A stretch of DNA of 64,000 nucleotides, taken from Gammaproteobacteria bacterium (GTDB taxonomy: Bacteria; Pseudomonadota; Gammaproteobacteria; Competibacterales; Competibacteraceae). The notes below the pieces were generated by a model. It was not told the origin of the DNA. It saw only the letters and a program-made list of their open reading frames with translations, and made no database searches. Below are positions 48,961-58,479 of the stretch, piece by piece (the first letter of the stretch is position 1; the number at the start of each line of letters is the position of its first letter). A program made the translations under genes and the position numbers. The stretch is from NCBI GenBank assembly GCA_020846135.1, contig JADLEK010000053.1, forward strand, positions 1-64,000, given 5' to 3'.

Positions 48961-49671
48961 TCAGTGAGGCTGGGACAGGTAGCGGTTATCCTTGCGGATG
49001 ACGCGGGGCACCAGCACCCGCGGCTCAATACTGACCGGTTCATACACCACCCGGCCCCGTTCAGGGTCGTAGCGCATTTCAACATTGCCAATCAGCGGGA
49101 AATCCTTGCGGAACGGATGACCAACAAAACCGTAGTCGGTCAGGATCCGACGCAAATCCGGGTGGCCTTCAAACATAATCCCGTACAGGTCGAAAGCCTC
49201 GCGCTCATACCAGTTGGCCGAAGCCCAAATCTCTACTACGGAAGACACGACTGGAAATTCATCATCCAGGGCAAAAACCCGCACCCGCACCCGCTGATTC
49301 AGCGGAACCGATAATAGTTGATAGACGGCGGCAAATCGGCCCTTACCCGCAAACGTCCGTTCAACCACTGATTCAATTGCTACGGCACCACGCCCGGTTG
49401 CCCGTTCCACGACACCGCGGCTGAATCCCTTATCCGTTGATTCATTCGTCGCCCATTCCACAATACCGTAGGCCGAGTAATCAACGCCGCAGATGTCCAT
49501 TAACTGCTTGAACGTGAAATCCGGTTCATCACGCAGGGCGGTAAATATCTCAATCGCCTGATCCGGCGCAATATCAAGAGTGACTTCATCACGATCCAGT
49601 CGGCATTCCAGCAGCGCCACGCCAAATCGGGCCTGAAGTTTTTCCACGAGAGTCTGAAGCGGGTCAGCCAT
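48961..49671 (-). CDS. nuoC: NADH-quinone oxidoreductase subunit C
   Basis: A 236-residue, 30-kDa-type peripheral subunit. The signature is [22 protein letters not shown] (two overlapping parts), followed by [21 protein letters not shown] 49671 is preferred over ATG 49677 because GAGAGG lies six bases upstream. It precedes nuoD by 11 bases. Confidence 0.96.
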   Translation of the reverse strand: MADPLQTLVEKLQARFGVALLECRLDRDEVTLDIAPDQAIEIFTALRDEPDFTFKQLMDICGVDYSAYGIVEWATNESTDKGFSRGVVERATGRGAVAIESVVERTFAGKGRFAAVYQLLSVPLNQRVRVRVFALDDEFPVVSSVVEIWASANWYEREAFDLYGIMFEGHPDLRRILTDYGFVGHPFRKDFPLIGNVEMRYDPERGRVVYEPVSIEPRVLVPRVIRKDNRYLSQPH

Positions 49672-49681
49672 GAACATCCTC

Positions 49682-50158
49682 TCAACGGGCTATAGTGTTG
49701 GTGCGGCGAATCTTGTTCTGCAACTGAAGTATGCCATAAATCAGCGCCTCAGCCGTCGGCGGACAACCGGGGACATAAATATCAACCGGCACAATCCGAT
49801 CACAGCCCCGCACTACGGCATACGAATAATGATAATAGCCGCCGCCATTCGCACAGGAACCCATCGAGATGACCCAGCGCGGTTCGGGCATTTGATCGTA
49901 AACCTTGCGCAGGGCCGGCCCCATTTTATTGCACAAGGTACCCGCCACGATCATCACATCGGACTGGCGAGGACTGGGCCGGAAGACGATGCCAAACCGA
50001 TCCAGATCATAGCGTGATGCGCCAGCGTGCATCATCTCTACCGCACAGCAAGCCAACCCAAAGGTCATCGGCCACATTGACCCGGTTCGCGCCCAGTTAA
50101 TGAGCTTGTCGGCGGTGGTGGTTACCATGCCTTTTTCAAGAATGCCTTCTATTCCCAT
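49682..50158 (-). CDS. nuoB: NADH-quinone oxidoreductase subunit B
   Basis: A 158-residue subunit carrying terminal cluster N2. The tandem cysteines are in [13 protein letters not shown]. The further ligands are in [11 protein letters not shown] and [13 protein letters not shown] 50158 gives [10 protein letters not shown], the usual start, and overlaps the end of nuoA by ten bases. Confidence 0.97.
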   Translation of the reverse strand: MGIEGILEKGMVTTTADKLINWARTGSMWPMTFGLACCAVEMMHAGASRYDLDRFGIVFRPSPRQSDVMIVAGTLCNKMGPALRKVYDQMPEPRWVISMGSCANGGGYYHYSYAVVRGCDRIVPVDIYVPGCPPTAEALIYGILQLQNKIRRTNTIAR

Positions 50159-50505
50159 TCCAAGGCTCCTTTCTTCCACTCGTAGATGAAACCGATCACC
50201 AGAATGCCGAGAAAGATGGTCATCGCCGCAAAACCAAACAGGCCAATCTGATTCAGCACAATCGCCCACGGAAACAAGAAAGCGATTTCCAGATCGAAGA
50301 TGATGAACAGGATGGCTACCAGGTAGTAGCGGACATCGAATTTCATCCGGGAATCTTCGAATGCTTCAAAACCACATTCATAGGGTGAAAGCTTTTCACT
50401 GTCATAACGGCGGGGGCCAAGGACAAAACCCAAACCGATGACCACCCCAGCCATGACAAAAGCGATGATCATGAAGATCAGAACAGGAAGGTAATTGGAC
50501 AACAT
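50149..50505 (-). CDS. nuoA: NADH-quinone oxidoreductase subunit A
   Basis: A 118-residue, three-helix membrane subunit. The conserved loop is [20 protein letters not shown], with the Cys found in ND3-type subunits. ATG 50505 (MLSNYLPVL) matches the family length and has AAGG upstream; ATG 50538 is in frame but less usual. It is the first nuo gene. A very AT-rich stretch near 50559-50577 between it and tRNA-Leu may contain its promoter. Confidence 0.95.
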   Translation of the reverse strand: MLSNYLPVLIFMIIAFVMAGVVIGLGFVLGPRRYDSEKLSPYECGFEAFEDSRMKFDVRYYLVAILFIIFDLEIAFLFPWAIVLNQIGLFGFAAMTIFLGILVIGFIYEWKKGALEWE

Positions 50506-50594
50506 CAGAGTCGCACCTTCGATATCATATGATGACATCTTGAAATGGACGCGGCGTTTTAAATTTAATTTAAGTACGCCCGTTTTTTATTGTT

Positions 50595-50679
50595 TGGTGC
50601 CGATGGCCGGACTCGAACCGGCACGGCTTGCGCCACTAACCCCTCAAGCTAGCGTGTCTACCAGTTCCACCACATCGGC
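50595..50679 (-). tRNA. tRNA-Leu (anticodon GAG)
   Basis: An 85-nt class II tRNA with a long variable arm. The acceptor stem pairs GCCGATG with CATCGGC, followed by discriminator A and an encoded CCA (50597-50595). The anticodon loop reads CTTGAGG, giving GAG. The T-arm has GGTTCGAGTCC. Its place between secG and nuoA matches E. coli leuU. Confidence 0.95.
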
Positions 50680-50703
50680 ATAAAGTACTTGAAAAGCATT
50701 CCC

Positions 50704-51042
50704 TTATTTTGGCGGCAACTGCGGGACATCTACCGGACCACCGTCGGTCTTGGGCAGATCGACGGGCTGTTCAATCTGAACCCGCTCGACCACACTCTGT
50801 GGCGCAGTAGCCTGATTGGCGAAATAGGCCAGCGTCAAACTGGTCAAAAAAAACGCCGTTGCCAGAACCGCCGTGGTCCGACTCAGAAACGAGGCAGAAC
50901 CCTGAGAGCCGAACATGGTTGCCGATGCGCCACTGCCGAAAGCTGCGCCGGCGTCAGCGCCCTTGCCCTGCTGCAACAACACCAATGCGATCAGGGCGAC
51001 AGCAACCACGATATGGGCAACCAGAAGGAGAGTGTGAACCAT
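50704..51042 (-). CDS. secG: Preprotein translocase subunit SecG
   Basis: A 112-residue inner-membrane protein with two helices, a non-essential partner of SecYE. The family block is [18 protein letters not shown] and [17 protein letters not shown]. The C-terminal tail is Pro/Val-rich. It follows tpiA by nine bases, the conserved tpiA-secG-tRNA-Leu order. Confidence 0.95.
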   Translation of the reverse strand: MVHTLLLVAHIVVAVALIALVLLQQGKGADAGAAFGSGASATMFGSQGSASFLSRTTAVLATAFFLTSLTLAYFANQATAPQSVVERVQIEQPVDLPKTDGGPVDVPQLPPK

Positions 51043-51051
51043 GGCGGCAAC

Positions 51052-51804
51052 TTAAACGCCGGCCTTGGCAATCGCCAAAAATTCTTTGGCATCCAGCGAC
51101 GCACCACCGATCAATCCGCCATCAATATCCGCCATGGACAGCAACTCGCCCGCATTAGCGGCTTTCATGCTGCCGCCGTAGAGAATCCGGGTTTTAGCAG
51201 CAACCGCCGGATCAAGCGCCACCAGTTGGGCGCGAATAAAGGTATGAACATCCTGAGCTTGCTGCGCAGTCGCGGTGCGGCCAGTGCCAATCGCCCAGAC
51301 CGGCTCATAAGCAATCACCGCGTCGGCGAACGCGCCAATGCCTTCCAAATCCAGCACTGCCTTGAGTTGCCGGGCGACCACCGCCTCGGTCACGCCCTGC
51401 TCGCGTTCGTCCAGCGTCTCACCCAGACAAAGCACCGGTTTAATACCCAGCTTGCGGGCGGCGGCGAACTTGCGGGCAACCAGGTCATCAGTTTCGCCAT
51501 ACAGGGTGCGTCGTTCCGAGTGTCCCACCAGAACATAGGCGCAATGAAAATCCAGCAACATGGATCCTGCGACTTCGCCGGTGTAAGCGCCGGAAACCTG
51601 TTCGGAGAGATTCTGCGTTCCCCAGGCAACAGGGGCGTCGGACAACTGCTGTTCCACCAGTCCGAGATAAACGAAAGGCGGGAACACCGCCAACTCGACC
51701 GCCGCAACTTCGGCAGCGCCTTCGCGAATGCCTTGCAGCAGTTTGCGGATACTGTCCGCAGAACCATTCATTTTCCAGTTTCCAGCTACCAGCTTACGGC
51801 GCAT
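51052..51804 (-). CDS. tpiA: Triosephosphate isomerase
   Basis: A 250-residue TIM-barrel enzyme that interconverts dihydroxyacetone phosphate and glyceraldehyde 3-phosphate. Catalytic residues are the Lys in GNWKMNGS, the His in VGHSERR and the Glu in [11 protein letters not shown]. The phosphate loop GGSMKAAN is present. ATG 51804 follows GGGAGATCGAC, a good ribosome site; the longer upstream frame is not conserved. It lies 57 bases downstream of glmM. Confidence 0.97.
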   Translation of the reverse strand: MRRKLVAGNWKMNGSADSIRKLLQGIREGAAEVAAVELAVFPPFVYLGLVEQQLSDAPVAWGTQNLSEQVSGAYTGEVAGSMLLDFHCAYVLVGHSERRTLYGETDDLVARKFAAARKLGIKPVLCLGETLDEREQGVTEAVVARQLKAVLDLEGIGAFADAVIAYEPVWAIGTGRTATAQQAQDVHTFIRAQLVALDPAVAAKTRILYGGSMKAANAGELLSMADIDGGLIGGASLDAKEFLAIAKAGV

Positions 51805-51861
51805 GTCGATCTCCCACTGTGAAAGCCGGCGAATCTTACGGATTCTGCGCGGCGAAAGCAA

Positions 51862-53202
51862 TCACGCTGACAGGGTATCCCGCACGACCTTCCCCAGTTC
51901 GCGGGCGTAGCGTTCAACAGCATCCGCATCGGGGCCTTCCACCATGACCCGCACCACCGGTTCGGTGCCAGAGGGGCGCAACAGCACCCGACCCTGCTCG
52001 CCGAGTTGACTCTCTATCGCCCGCACTGCGTCCTGAATCGGGGTCCGCTGCAAATCGATCACCCCATTCACCGTCACGTTGATCAGAATCTGTGGGTAGC
52101 GAGTCATGCCCGCCTTGAGATCGTGCAGGCTTTTGCCGGCGTGGAGCATCGCTGTCAGGACTTGCAGCGCAGCGATCACGCCATCGCCCGTTGTGGTGCG
52201 ATCCAGGCAGATGATGTGACCCGAATTTTCACCGCCCAGAATTAGATGATCAGCCAGCAACCGTTCCATCACATAGCGGTCGCCAACCTTGACCCGATGT
52301 AAATCGAGGCCCAAGGCCTGCAACGCCATTTCCAGTCCCAAGTTGGTCATCAGCGTCCCAACCACTGCGCTGAACTGGCTGCCACTCCGCAGGCGATCAC
52401 GGGCGATGATGAACAACAGATCATCGCCGTCCAGAATTTGGCCCTGATGATCCACCATGATCACCCGGTCACCGTCCCCGTCAAAGGCGATGCCAAGATC
52501 GGCGCCGTGCTGACGAACGGTTTCACACAGCGCCGCTGGATGGGTGGAGCCACAGTCCAGATTAATGTTCAGGCCATCAGGTGCGGCGCTAATAGCAATA
52601 ACCGTCGCGCCTAGTTCGCTGAAGACGCTGGGGGCGATGTGGTAAGTGGCGCCGTGAGCGCAATCCACCACAATTTTCATCCCCACCAGGCTGGTGTAAG
52701 GAGGAGTCGTGCTTTTGCAGAACTCGATGTAGCGACCCGCAGCATCACCGATGCGTTCCGCCTTGCCCAAGGCGTCAGGTTCCACCGTGATCAGTGGCTG
52801 CTCCAACAGTTCCTCAATTCGGGTCTCAACTGCGTCGGGCAACTTCTGGCCATCGCGGGAGAAGAATTTGATGCCGTTGTCGTAATACGGATTGTGGGAG
52901 GCGCTGACCACGATGCCAGCGCAGGCGTGCAGAGTGCGGGTCAGGTAGGCAATGCCGGGGGTCGGCATAGGTCCCAGCAAGGCGACGTTGACCCCGGCCG
53001 CCGACAATCCTGCCTCCAATGCCGATTCGAACATGTAGCCGGAAATGCGGGTGTCCTTGCCGATCACCACTTTATTGAAGCCTTTGGTCTGCAACGCCCG
53101 CCCTGCCGCCCAGCCCAGCTTCAACACAAACTCGGCCGTGATCGGATGCTCGCCGACCCGCCCGCGAATGCCATCGGTTCCAAAGTAGCGTTTTTCTATC
53201 AT
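51862..53202 (-). CDS. glmM: Phosphoglucosamine mutase GlmM
   Basis: A 446-residue cytosolic enzyme that converts glucosamine 6-phosphate to the 1-phosphate for UDP-GlcNAc, peptidoglycan and LPS. The active-site phosphoserine is in [17 protein letters not shown]. The metal site is [13 protein letters not shown]. The sugar-binding region is GGENSGHII. The phosphate-binding loop is [16 protein letters not shown] 53202 ([11 protein letters not shown]) is spaced seven bases from AAGGA; ATG 53205 is just upstream. Confidence 0.97.
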   Translation of the reverse strand: MIEKRYFGTDGIRGRVGEHPITAEFVLKLGWAAGRALQTKGFNKVVIGKDTRISGYMFESALEAGLSAAGVNVALLGPMPTPGIAYLTRTLHACAGIVVSASHNPYYDNGIKFFSRDGQKLPDAVETRIEELLEQPLITVEPDALGKAERIGDAAGRYIEFCKSTTPPYTSLVGMKIVVDCAHGATYHIAPSVFSELGATVIAISAAPDGLNINLDCGSTHPAALCETVRQHGADLGIAFDGDGDRVIMVDHQGQILDGDDLLFIIARDRLRSGSQFSAVVGTLMTNLGLEMALQALGLDLHRVKVGDRYVMERLLADHLILGGENSGHIICLDRTTTGDGVIAALQVLTAMLHAGKSLHDLKAGMTRYPQILINVTVNGVIDLQRTPIQDAVRAIESQLGEQGRVLLRPSGTEPVVRVMVEGPDADAVERYARELGKVVRDTLSA

Positions 53203-53234
53203 CATTAATTCCTTAAAATTCAACAAATTAAAAA

Positions 53235-53240
53235 ATTATA
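53235..53240 (-). promoter_or_regulatory. Consensus -10 box upstream of glmM
   Basis: On the minus strand TATAAT occurs about 33 bases before the glmM start, in a notably AT-rich gap. No good -35 is visible at 17 bases. It suggests glmM has a promoter separate from folP. Confidence 0.35.
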
Positions 53241-53326
53241 GTAGAAAACTGGGGATACTGAGCATACATCAAGGTTTGGAACCACAAAACAGCCATGGAG
53301 AACAGGATCGGTCTGGCGAAACAGCA

Positions 53327-54157
53327 TCATCCTGCCGCCCGCGCCGCAGCGCATACACACAGCGCCTGCACCGTTTCGCGGACATCATGGGTGCGAATGA
53401 TCTTCGCCCCCTGCCACAGCGCGATCACCGCCGCCGCCAGACTGCCGCTCAGCCGTTCGTCCACCGGCGCATTGAGCAACAAGCCGATCATGCTTTTGCG
53501 GGAAATGCCGACCAGCACTCCGGCGGCTAAAGCAGTAAAGCGGTCAAGATGCCGCAGCAACCGCAGATTGTGATTCAGAGTCTTGCCAAACCCAAACCCG
53601 GGGTCCACTAAAATCCGATCATGGGGAATGCCGGCCGCCTCGCAAACCTGCACCCGTTCCGTCAAAAAGGCGTGAACCTCGCTCACCACATCGCCATAAC
53701 GGGGTTCCTGCTGCATGGTGGCCGGCTCGCCCCGGATGTGCATCAGGCAAACAGGCAACCTGCTTGCCGCCGCCGCATCCACCGCTCCCGGCATTTGCAA
53801 GGCCCGCACATCGTTGATGAATCCCGCGCCGGCCCGTGCCGCTTCACGCATCACTTCGGGCTTGCTGGTATCCACAGAAACCGGGATCGGCAACTCCCGC
53901 GCCAGTCGCTCCACCACCGGCAACATCCGATCCAGTTCCTCCTGAGCCGACACTGGCGGCGCACCGGGCCGGGTGGATTCACCGCCGATATCGATGATCC
54001 CCGCACCCTCCTCGACCATGCTTGCCGCCCAGCGCACGGCGGCATCAAGTTCCAGATAACGCCCGCCATCGGAGAACGAATCGGGCGTCACATTCAGCAC
54101 GCCCATTACCACCGGCTGGCTCAAATCAAGCCTTTTTCCCGCACAATCCAGTAGCAT
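53327..54157 (-). CDS. folP: Dihydropteroate synthase
   Basis: A 276-residue TIM-barrel enzyme of folate synthesis that joins p-aminobenzoate to the pterin diphosphate; it is the sulfonamide target. Motifs are MGVLNVTPDSFSDGG, IIDIGGESTRPGA, FINDVRAL, DPGFGFGKT and GISRKSMIG. It is preceded by a terminator after ftsH, so it may depend on read-through or its own promoter. The order ftsH-folP-glmM is conserved in Gammaproteobacteria. Confidence 0.96.
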   Translation of the reverse strand: MLLDCAGKRLDLSQPVVMGVLNVTPDSFSDGGRYLELDAAVRWAASMVEEGAGIIDIGGESTRPGAPPVSAQEELDRMLPVVERLARELPIPVSVDTSKPEVMREAARAGAGFINDVRALQMPGAVDAAAASRLPVCLMHIRGEPATMQQEPRYGDVVSEVHAFLTERVQVCEAAGIPHDRILVDPGFGFGKTLNHNLRLLRHLDRFTALAAGVLVGISRKSMIGLLLNAPVDERLSGSLAAAVIALWQGAKIIRTHDVRETVQALCVCAAARAAG

Positions 54158-54172
54158 CGTTGGAACTCCAAT

Positions 54173-54206
54173 AAAAAAGCCCCTCTTCCACCGGTGGGAA
54201 GAGAGG
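54173..54206 (-). terminator. Intrinsic terminator after ftsH
   Basis: CCTCTTCCACC (54182-54192) pairs with GGTGGGAAGAGAGG (54193-54206), a long stem with one bulge or mismatch and a tight turn. On the minus strand GGGGC and a run of six T residues (54178-54173) follow. It sits 25 bases after the ftsH stop. Confidence 0.78.
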
Positions 54207-54230
54207 CAGGGTTAAGAGTAGAGTCGCTAT

Positions 54231-56156
54231 TTAATGCTGCGGAGCAGGACCACCAATCGGCCCTTTGCCGCGCGGTTTCTTGTCTAGGTTAACCGTCGAC
54301 CCGGCAGCAGGCGGTTCCGAATCGGCGCTGATATCAGCCGGTTCACGGGGCGGACGCCCAGCCATGATGTCGTCAATCTGATCGGCATCGATCGTTTCGT
54401 ACTTGATCAGCGCGTCAGCCATCGCCTGCAACTGGTCGAGATGCTCACGCAACAACTGTTCGGCCCGCTGGTAGTTGCGATCAATCGTCGAGCGGATTTC
54501 TTCGTCGATCACATGCGCCGTTTCATCGGACACACTCTTGTGCCGGGTGACACTGCGGCCCAGAAACACCTCGCCGTCATCCTCACTGTAGGTCAGCGGC
54601 CCGAGCCGATCCGACAGCCCCCACTTGGTGACCATATTGCGGGCGATGCTGGTGGCCCGCTCAATGTCGTTCTGGGCGCCGGTGGTGACGTAATCTGCGC
54701 CAAAGATGATCGCCTCGGCGATCCTCCCGCCAAACAGGCTGGAAATCTGGCTCTCCAACCGCTGTTTGCTATAGCTGTAGCGGTCGCCTTCCGGCAGGAA
54801 CATGGTCACGCCCAGCGCCCGGCCCCGCGGAATGATGCTGACCTTGTAGACCGGATCGTGGGCCGGCACCAGCCGTCCGACAATGGCGTGGCCGGCTTCG
54901 TGATAGGCGGTGAGCTTCTTTTCCTCCTCGCTCATCACCATCGACTTGCGTTCCGCGCCCATCATGATCTTGTCTTTGGCCTTCTCGAAATCGTCCATGT
55001 CCACATCATGCTTGTTGGATCGGGCGGCGAACAGCGCGGCCTCATTGACCAGATTGGCCAGATCCGCCCCGGAGAAGCCGGGCGTACCCCGGGCGATCAC
55101 CGCCGGCTTGACGTTGTCGGAAATCGGCACTTTGCGCATGTGGACTTTGAGAATCTGCTCCCGCCCGCGCACATCGGGCAGCGGCACCACCACCTGCCGG
55201 TCGAACCGGCCCGGCCGCAGCAAAGCCGGATCCAGCACATCCGGGCGGTTAGTGGCAGCAATCACAATGATCCCTTCATTGCCTTCAAAGCCATCCATTT
55301 CCACCAAAAGCTGGTTCAAGGTCTGTTCACGCTCGTCATGGCCGCCGCCGAGACCCGCGCCGCGATGCCGTCCGACCGCGTCAATTTCGTCGATGAAGAT
55401 GATACAGGGCGCGTGTTTCTTGGCCTGCTCAAACATATCGCGGACCCGCGACGCGCCGACCCCGACGAACATTTCCACGAAATCGGAGCCGGAAATCGAG
55501 AAGAACGGCACTTTGGCCTCGCCGGCGATGGCTTTAGCCAGCAGGGTTTTACCGGTGCCGGGCGAACCGACCATCAGCACCCCGCGTGGAATCTTGCCGC
55601 CGAGTTTCTGGAACTTGCCAGGATCGCGCAGGAACTCGACCAGTTCCGCCACTTCTTCCTTGGCCTCATCGACGCCAGCGACATCGGCGAAGGTAATCTT
55701 GATCTGATCTTCGCCCATCATCCGGGCGCGGGATTTGCCAAACGACATCGCGCCCCGACCCGCGCCGCCGCCCTGCATCTGCCGCAGGAAGAAAATCCAG
55801 ATGCCGATCAGCAATAACATCGGGAACCAGGAGATGAAGATTTGCATCAGCAGCCCCTGTTTCTCCGGCGGCTGGCCTTCAATATCCACCCCGCGATTGA
55901 GCAACTCGCCGATCATCGCGCTGTTATCAGTTTCCGGGCTGTAGGTGGTGAAGCGTTCGCCACCGCTGGTGCGGCCCATAATGGCGCGACCATCAATGCT
56001 GACCTGGGCGATCCGGCCCTGCTTGGTTTCTTGCAGGAATTGCGAATAGGACATTTGGGCGGAGGGTGCCACCTTGGGTCCAAAACTGTTGAACACGGAC
56101 ATCAGCACAACGGCGATGACCACCCACAAGAGAATGTTTTTGACCATGTCGTTCAA
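54231..56156 (-). CDS. ftsH: ATP-dependent zinc metalloprotease FtsH
   Basis: A 641-residue inner-membrane AAA+ protease that degrades sigma-32, LpxC and misassembled membrane proteins. Two N-terminal helices (about 7-23 and 104-124) flank a periplasmic domain. Walker A reads GSPGTGKT at 197-204, with Ser in place of the usual first Pro. Walker B is [12 protein letters not shown], the second region of homology contains [18 protein letters not shown], and the zinc site is HEAGH. The length matches E. coli (644). It lies 130 bases after rlmE, with a sigma-32-like promoter between. Confidence 0.97.
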   Translation of the reverse strand: MNDMVKNILLWVVIAVVLMSVFNSFGPKVAPSAQMSYSQFLQETKQGRIAQVSIDGRAIMGRTSGGERFTTYSPETDNSAMIGELLNRGVDIEGQPPEKQGLLMQIFISWFPMLLLIGIWIFFLRQMQGGGAGRGAMSFGKSRARMMGEDQIKITFADVAGVDEAKEEVAELVEFLRDPGKFQKLGGKIPRGVLMVGSPGTGKTLLAKAIAGEAKVPFFSISGSDFVEMFVGVGASRVRDMFEQAKKHAPCIIFIDEIDAVGRHRGAGLGGGHDEREQTLNQLLVEMDGFEGNEGIIVIAATNRPDVLDPALLRPGRFDRQVVVPLPDVRGREQILKVHMRKVPISDNVKPAVIARGTPGFSGADLANLVNEAALFAARSNKHDVDMDDFEKAKDKIMMGAERKSMVMSEEEKKLTAYHEAGHAIVGRLVPAHDPVYKVSIIPRGRALGVTMFLPEGDRYSYSKQRLESQISSLFGGRIAEAIIFGADYVTTGAQNDIERATSIARNMVTKWGLSDRLGPLTYSEDDGEVFLGRSVTRHKSVSDETAHVIDEEIRSTIDRNYQRAEQLLREHLDQLQAMADALIKYETIDADQIDDIMAGRPPREPADISADSEPPAAGSTVNLDKKPRGKGPIGGPAPQH

Positions 56157-56243
56157 GGTAGACGCCTCAACGCTGCGGGATTCGGGAAGGATGCGACGGG
56201 GTAACAGGGGAACGCTATGGAAAACCCGACGCGGGCACTAGGT

Positions 56244-56272
56244 ATATGGGTATCGGATCGGGAAAATGCAAG
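56244..56272 (-). promoter_or_regulatory. Candidate sigma-32 promoter upstream of ftsH
   Basis: Read on the minus strand: CTTGCA (56272-56267), a 15-base spacer, then ACCCATAT (56251-56244). This is close to CTTGAA / CCCCATNT. It lies about 90 bases before the ftsH ATG. The heat-shock control of ftsH known in E. coli supports the reading. Confidence 0.5.
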
Positions 56273-56286
56273 TTTTTTAGACGAAA

Positions 56287-56907
56287 TCAGCCCTGATAGT
56301 TCCTGGCCAGCAGATATTGCTCGGCGCTGCGGGCGCGGGAAGCCTTCGGTTTACGCGGGGCAACACTGCCAAAGACGCTGCGTAATTCCTTGAAAAAAGG
56401 GTCGAAACCTTCGCCCTGAAAGGCTTTCAGCAGGAAATCGCCGCCAGGCCGCAAGCAACGCCGGGCAAAATCCAGCGCTAGTTCATTCAGATAGATCCCC
56501 CGCGGCTGATCAACGCCTTTAATTCCGCTGGTATTGGGCGCCATGTCAGCCAAAACCAGATCGACTGGCCGCTGATCGAGCACCGCCAGCAGGCGTTCCA
56601 GCACCACCGTCTCGCGGAAATCGCCCTGGATAAACTCAACCCCGGCCAGTGGCTCCAGCGGCAACAGATCCAGCGCGATGATCGTTCCTTGTCCGCCCAT
56701 CAGCTTCACCGCCAGCTGCGACCAGCCGCCAGGAGCCGCGCCTAAATCCACCACGGTCAGCCCGGGTCGAATCAGCCGGTCTTTCTCATTAATTTCCAGC
56801 AGTTTGTAGACAGCACGGGAACGATACCCTTCCTGCCAGGCGCGTTTGACGTATTCATCGGTGAAATGCTCTCGCAACCAGCGGGCGCTACTGTTAGTAC
56901 GGGCCAT
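56287..56907 (-). CDS. rlmE: 23S rRNA (uridine-2'-O)-methyltransferase RlmE (FtsJ/RrmJ)
   Basis: A 206-residue SAM-dependent enzyme that methylates U2552 of 23S rRNA, a heat-shock protein in E. coli. The SAM site is [13 protein letters not shown]. The catalytic K-D-K-E residues fit Lys in AVYKLLE, Asp in [10 protein letters not shown], Lys in [11 protein letters not shown], and a later Glu. Start ATG 56907 ([11 protein letters not shown]) or 56913. The first codons overlap the preceding membrane-protein gene. Confidence 0.95.
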   Translation of the reverse strand: MARTNSSARWLREHFTDEYVKRAWQEGYRSRAVYKLLEINEKDRLIRPGLTVVDLGAAPGGWSQLAVKLMGGQGTIIALDLLPLEPLAGVEFIQGDFRETVVLERLLAVLDQRPVDLVLADMAPNTSGIKGVDQPRGIYLNELALDFARRCLRPGGDFLLKAFQGEGFDPFFKELRSVFGSVAPRKPKASRARSAEQYLLARNYQG

Positions 56908-57166
56908 GGGCATGCTGCTCCTGGTCGCGGATGAATTTCGCCATAATCCGCCGGGTGCGAACCACGATCCAGATCAATCCGATCAAGCCGTAGCTGACCA
57001 GCGCCAGCAATTGCAGCGGGAGACTGTCCAGCGCTCGTCCTTGCGCCAGCAGCAGCAATACGCCCACCGCCAGAATGATCCCCAGCTCCAGCTTGACTTC
57101 ATTCAACGGACTGGGGGCTACCGTCATACCCTTGCCGCCGGCTACACTGCCCGCTTCTTTCACCAT
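56894..57166 (-). CDS. Small hypothetical membrane protein
   Basis: A 90-residue protein with two predicted helices ([16 protein letters not shown] and [19 protein letters not shown]) and a basic cytoplasmic tail ([13 protein letters not shown]) ending in His/Pro. I do not recognise the family. ATG 57166 follows GGGGGAG by eight bases; an ATG at 57127 would remove the variable N-terminus. It overlaps the rlmE start and is divergent from yhbY by 17 bases, so it is probably the first gene of an rlmE-ftsH unit. Confidence 0.65.
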   Translation of the reverse strand: MVKEAGSVAGGKGMTVAPSPLNEVKLELGIILAVGVLLLLAQGRALDSLPLQLLALVSYGLIGLIWIVVRTRRIMAKFIRDQEQHAHGPY

Positions 57167-57183
57167 GATCCGGTCTCCCCCTC

Positions 57184-57480
57184 GTGTTCGATCTCAACAA
57201 TCCGCAAAAGCGACATCTCAAAGCCCTGGCCCATCCCCGCAAGCCGGTCGTCATTGTCGGTGATCACGGCGTGACCCCGACGGTCCTGCACGAAATTGTT
57301 CAGGCCCTTGATCACCACGAATTGATTAAGGTCCGGGTCAATGCAGCGGATCGGGAAGCCCGAGATCTGTTGATTGCCGAGATCTGCGCGACCACCAGCG
57401 CGGCGCTGGTCCAGAGGATCGGACATATTGCGACGCTGTTTCGGCGCAACCATGAAGCGCCGCGGATCGCGCTGCCCTGA
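57184..57480 (+). CDS. yhbY: CRM-domain RNA-binding protein YhbY
   Basis: A 98-residue protein consisting of a single CRS1-YhbY (CRM) domain, which binds pre-50S ribosomal RNA. Family signs are KRHLKALAHPRKPVVIVGDHGV, seen in two parts, ELIKVRVN, and IGHIATLFRRN. The GxxG-type loop here is GDHG. The start appears to be GTG 57184; no ATG is near. It is divergent from rlmE, the standard gammaproteobacterial arrangement. Confidence 0.92.
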   Translation: MFDLNNPQKRHLKALAHPRKPVVIVGDHGVTPTVLHEIVQALDHHELIKVRVNAADREARDLLIAEICATTSAALVQRIGHIATLFRRNHEAPRIALP

Positions 57481-57515
57481 CAGGGAAGCAGGGATCACGA
57501 TTCAGATGGGGGGAA

Positions 57516-57600
57516 TACTGGCGGTGGGACTCGAACCCACAAGCCCGGTCAGGGGCGCAGGATTTTAAGTCCTGTGTGTATACCATTCCACCACGCCAGC
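57516..57600 (-). tRNA. tRNA-Leu (anticodon TAA)
   Basis: An 85-nt class II tRNA. The acceptor stem GCTGGCG pairs with CGCCAGT (a G-U pair at the top), with discriminator A at 57516. The 3' CCA is not encoded. The anticodon loop reads CTTAAAA in the stem AGGA/TCCT, giving TAA. The T-arm has GGTTCGAGTCC. It lies downstream of yhbY on the opposite strand. Confidence 0.93.
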
Positions 57601-57723
57601 AGGGATTGAGTTAATGAAAGCCCGGGTCGGAACCGAATCGATGATAGTTCATCCGTGTCCTTATCGGCAAGCTGGAAGCGCTCGGGCGATTGGGTTGCAT
57701 TCGTGTCAGAAGCTATCTAAAAA

Positions 57724-58479
57724 CTAAGCCATTGAACCCGCCGCAATCACCCGCAATCCCATGAACAGCAAATCCGGCTCCAGCCGATAGTCTCTTTTCA
57801 AGTGCGGTAAGACCGCGTTGCCGCCGCCGCCGGTCAGCAGTCGCAACCCCGGTCCGTGACTGGTCGCCATCCGTTCAGTAATCCCGTCAATCGCCGCCGC
57901 AACCGCATACGCAGCTCCGCCCCAGACACAATCGCGCGTGCTTTGTCCAAATAATTGCACCGTCCCTGTTTCGGGCGGAATCTGCCGGGTTTCCCGATAC
58001 AGAGCCTCACGCATCAACCGTGTTCCCGGAAAGATCAGGCCCCCCAAATGCTGGCCATTCGCGGCCAGCGCATCAATGGTCACCGCAGTGCCACAATCCA
58101 CTACATAACAGGTTTGCTGGATCGCGAGGGTTTGCATCAAGACCCGCGCCGCAATCATCGCCACCCAGCGATCCGCGCCCATCCGCTCCGGTTCAGCGTA
58201 AGCGTTGTGGATGCCAAAAGCCGCAGCGGTAGAAACTGCGAATTCAGCATCAATCGCCCAGGTTTGTTGAATCCACTGCGTCAGCGTCGTCCGAACTTCG
58301 GGACCGGCCACACTGACTATCAAAACCCGCTGTGGCCGCGGCAATGCCCGCCAGAGGCGGGTCGCCAGTTCAGACCAGCTTTCCTTGCCATGCCGAGCCT
58401 GGCCGCGTTGCTGGAACTCACCCTGCTCGCAACTAATCCACTTAATCCGGCTATTGCCCACATCCGCTAATAGAATCAT
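57724..58479 (-). CDS. coaX: Type III pantothenate kinase CoaX
   Basis: A 251-residue kinase of the ASKHA fold that phosphorylates pantothenate, the first step of CoA synthesis. Motifs are LLADVGNSRIKW (phosphate 1), PERMGADRWVAMIAA, VVDCGTAVTIDAL (catalytic Asp) and GGLIFPGTRLMREAL. Its start overlaps birA by four bases. Type III enzymes differ from E. coli CoaA and are common in Pseudomonas and relatives. Confidence 0.94.
   Translation of the reverse strand: MILLADVGNSRIKWISCEQGEFQQRGQARHGKESWSELATRLWRALPRPQRVLIVSVAGPEVRTTLTQWIQQTWAIDAEFAVSTAAAFGIHNAYAEPERMGADRWVAMIAARVLMQTLAIQQTCYVVDCGTAVTIDALAANGQHLGGLIFPGTRLMREALYRETRQIPPETGTVQLFGQSTRDCVWGGAAYAVAAAIDGITERMATSHGPGLRLLTGGGGNAVLPHLKRDYRLEPDLLFMGLRVIAAGSMA

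Noticed and set aside
54441-55817. 458-codon open frame on the plus strand
   Set aside because: It is antisense to ftsH, with a His/Asp/Arg-rich composition typical of a shadow frame and no domain.
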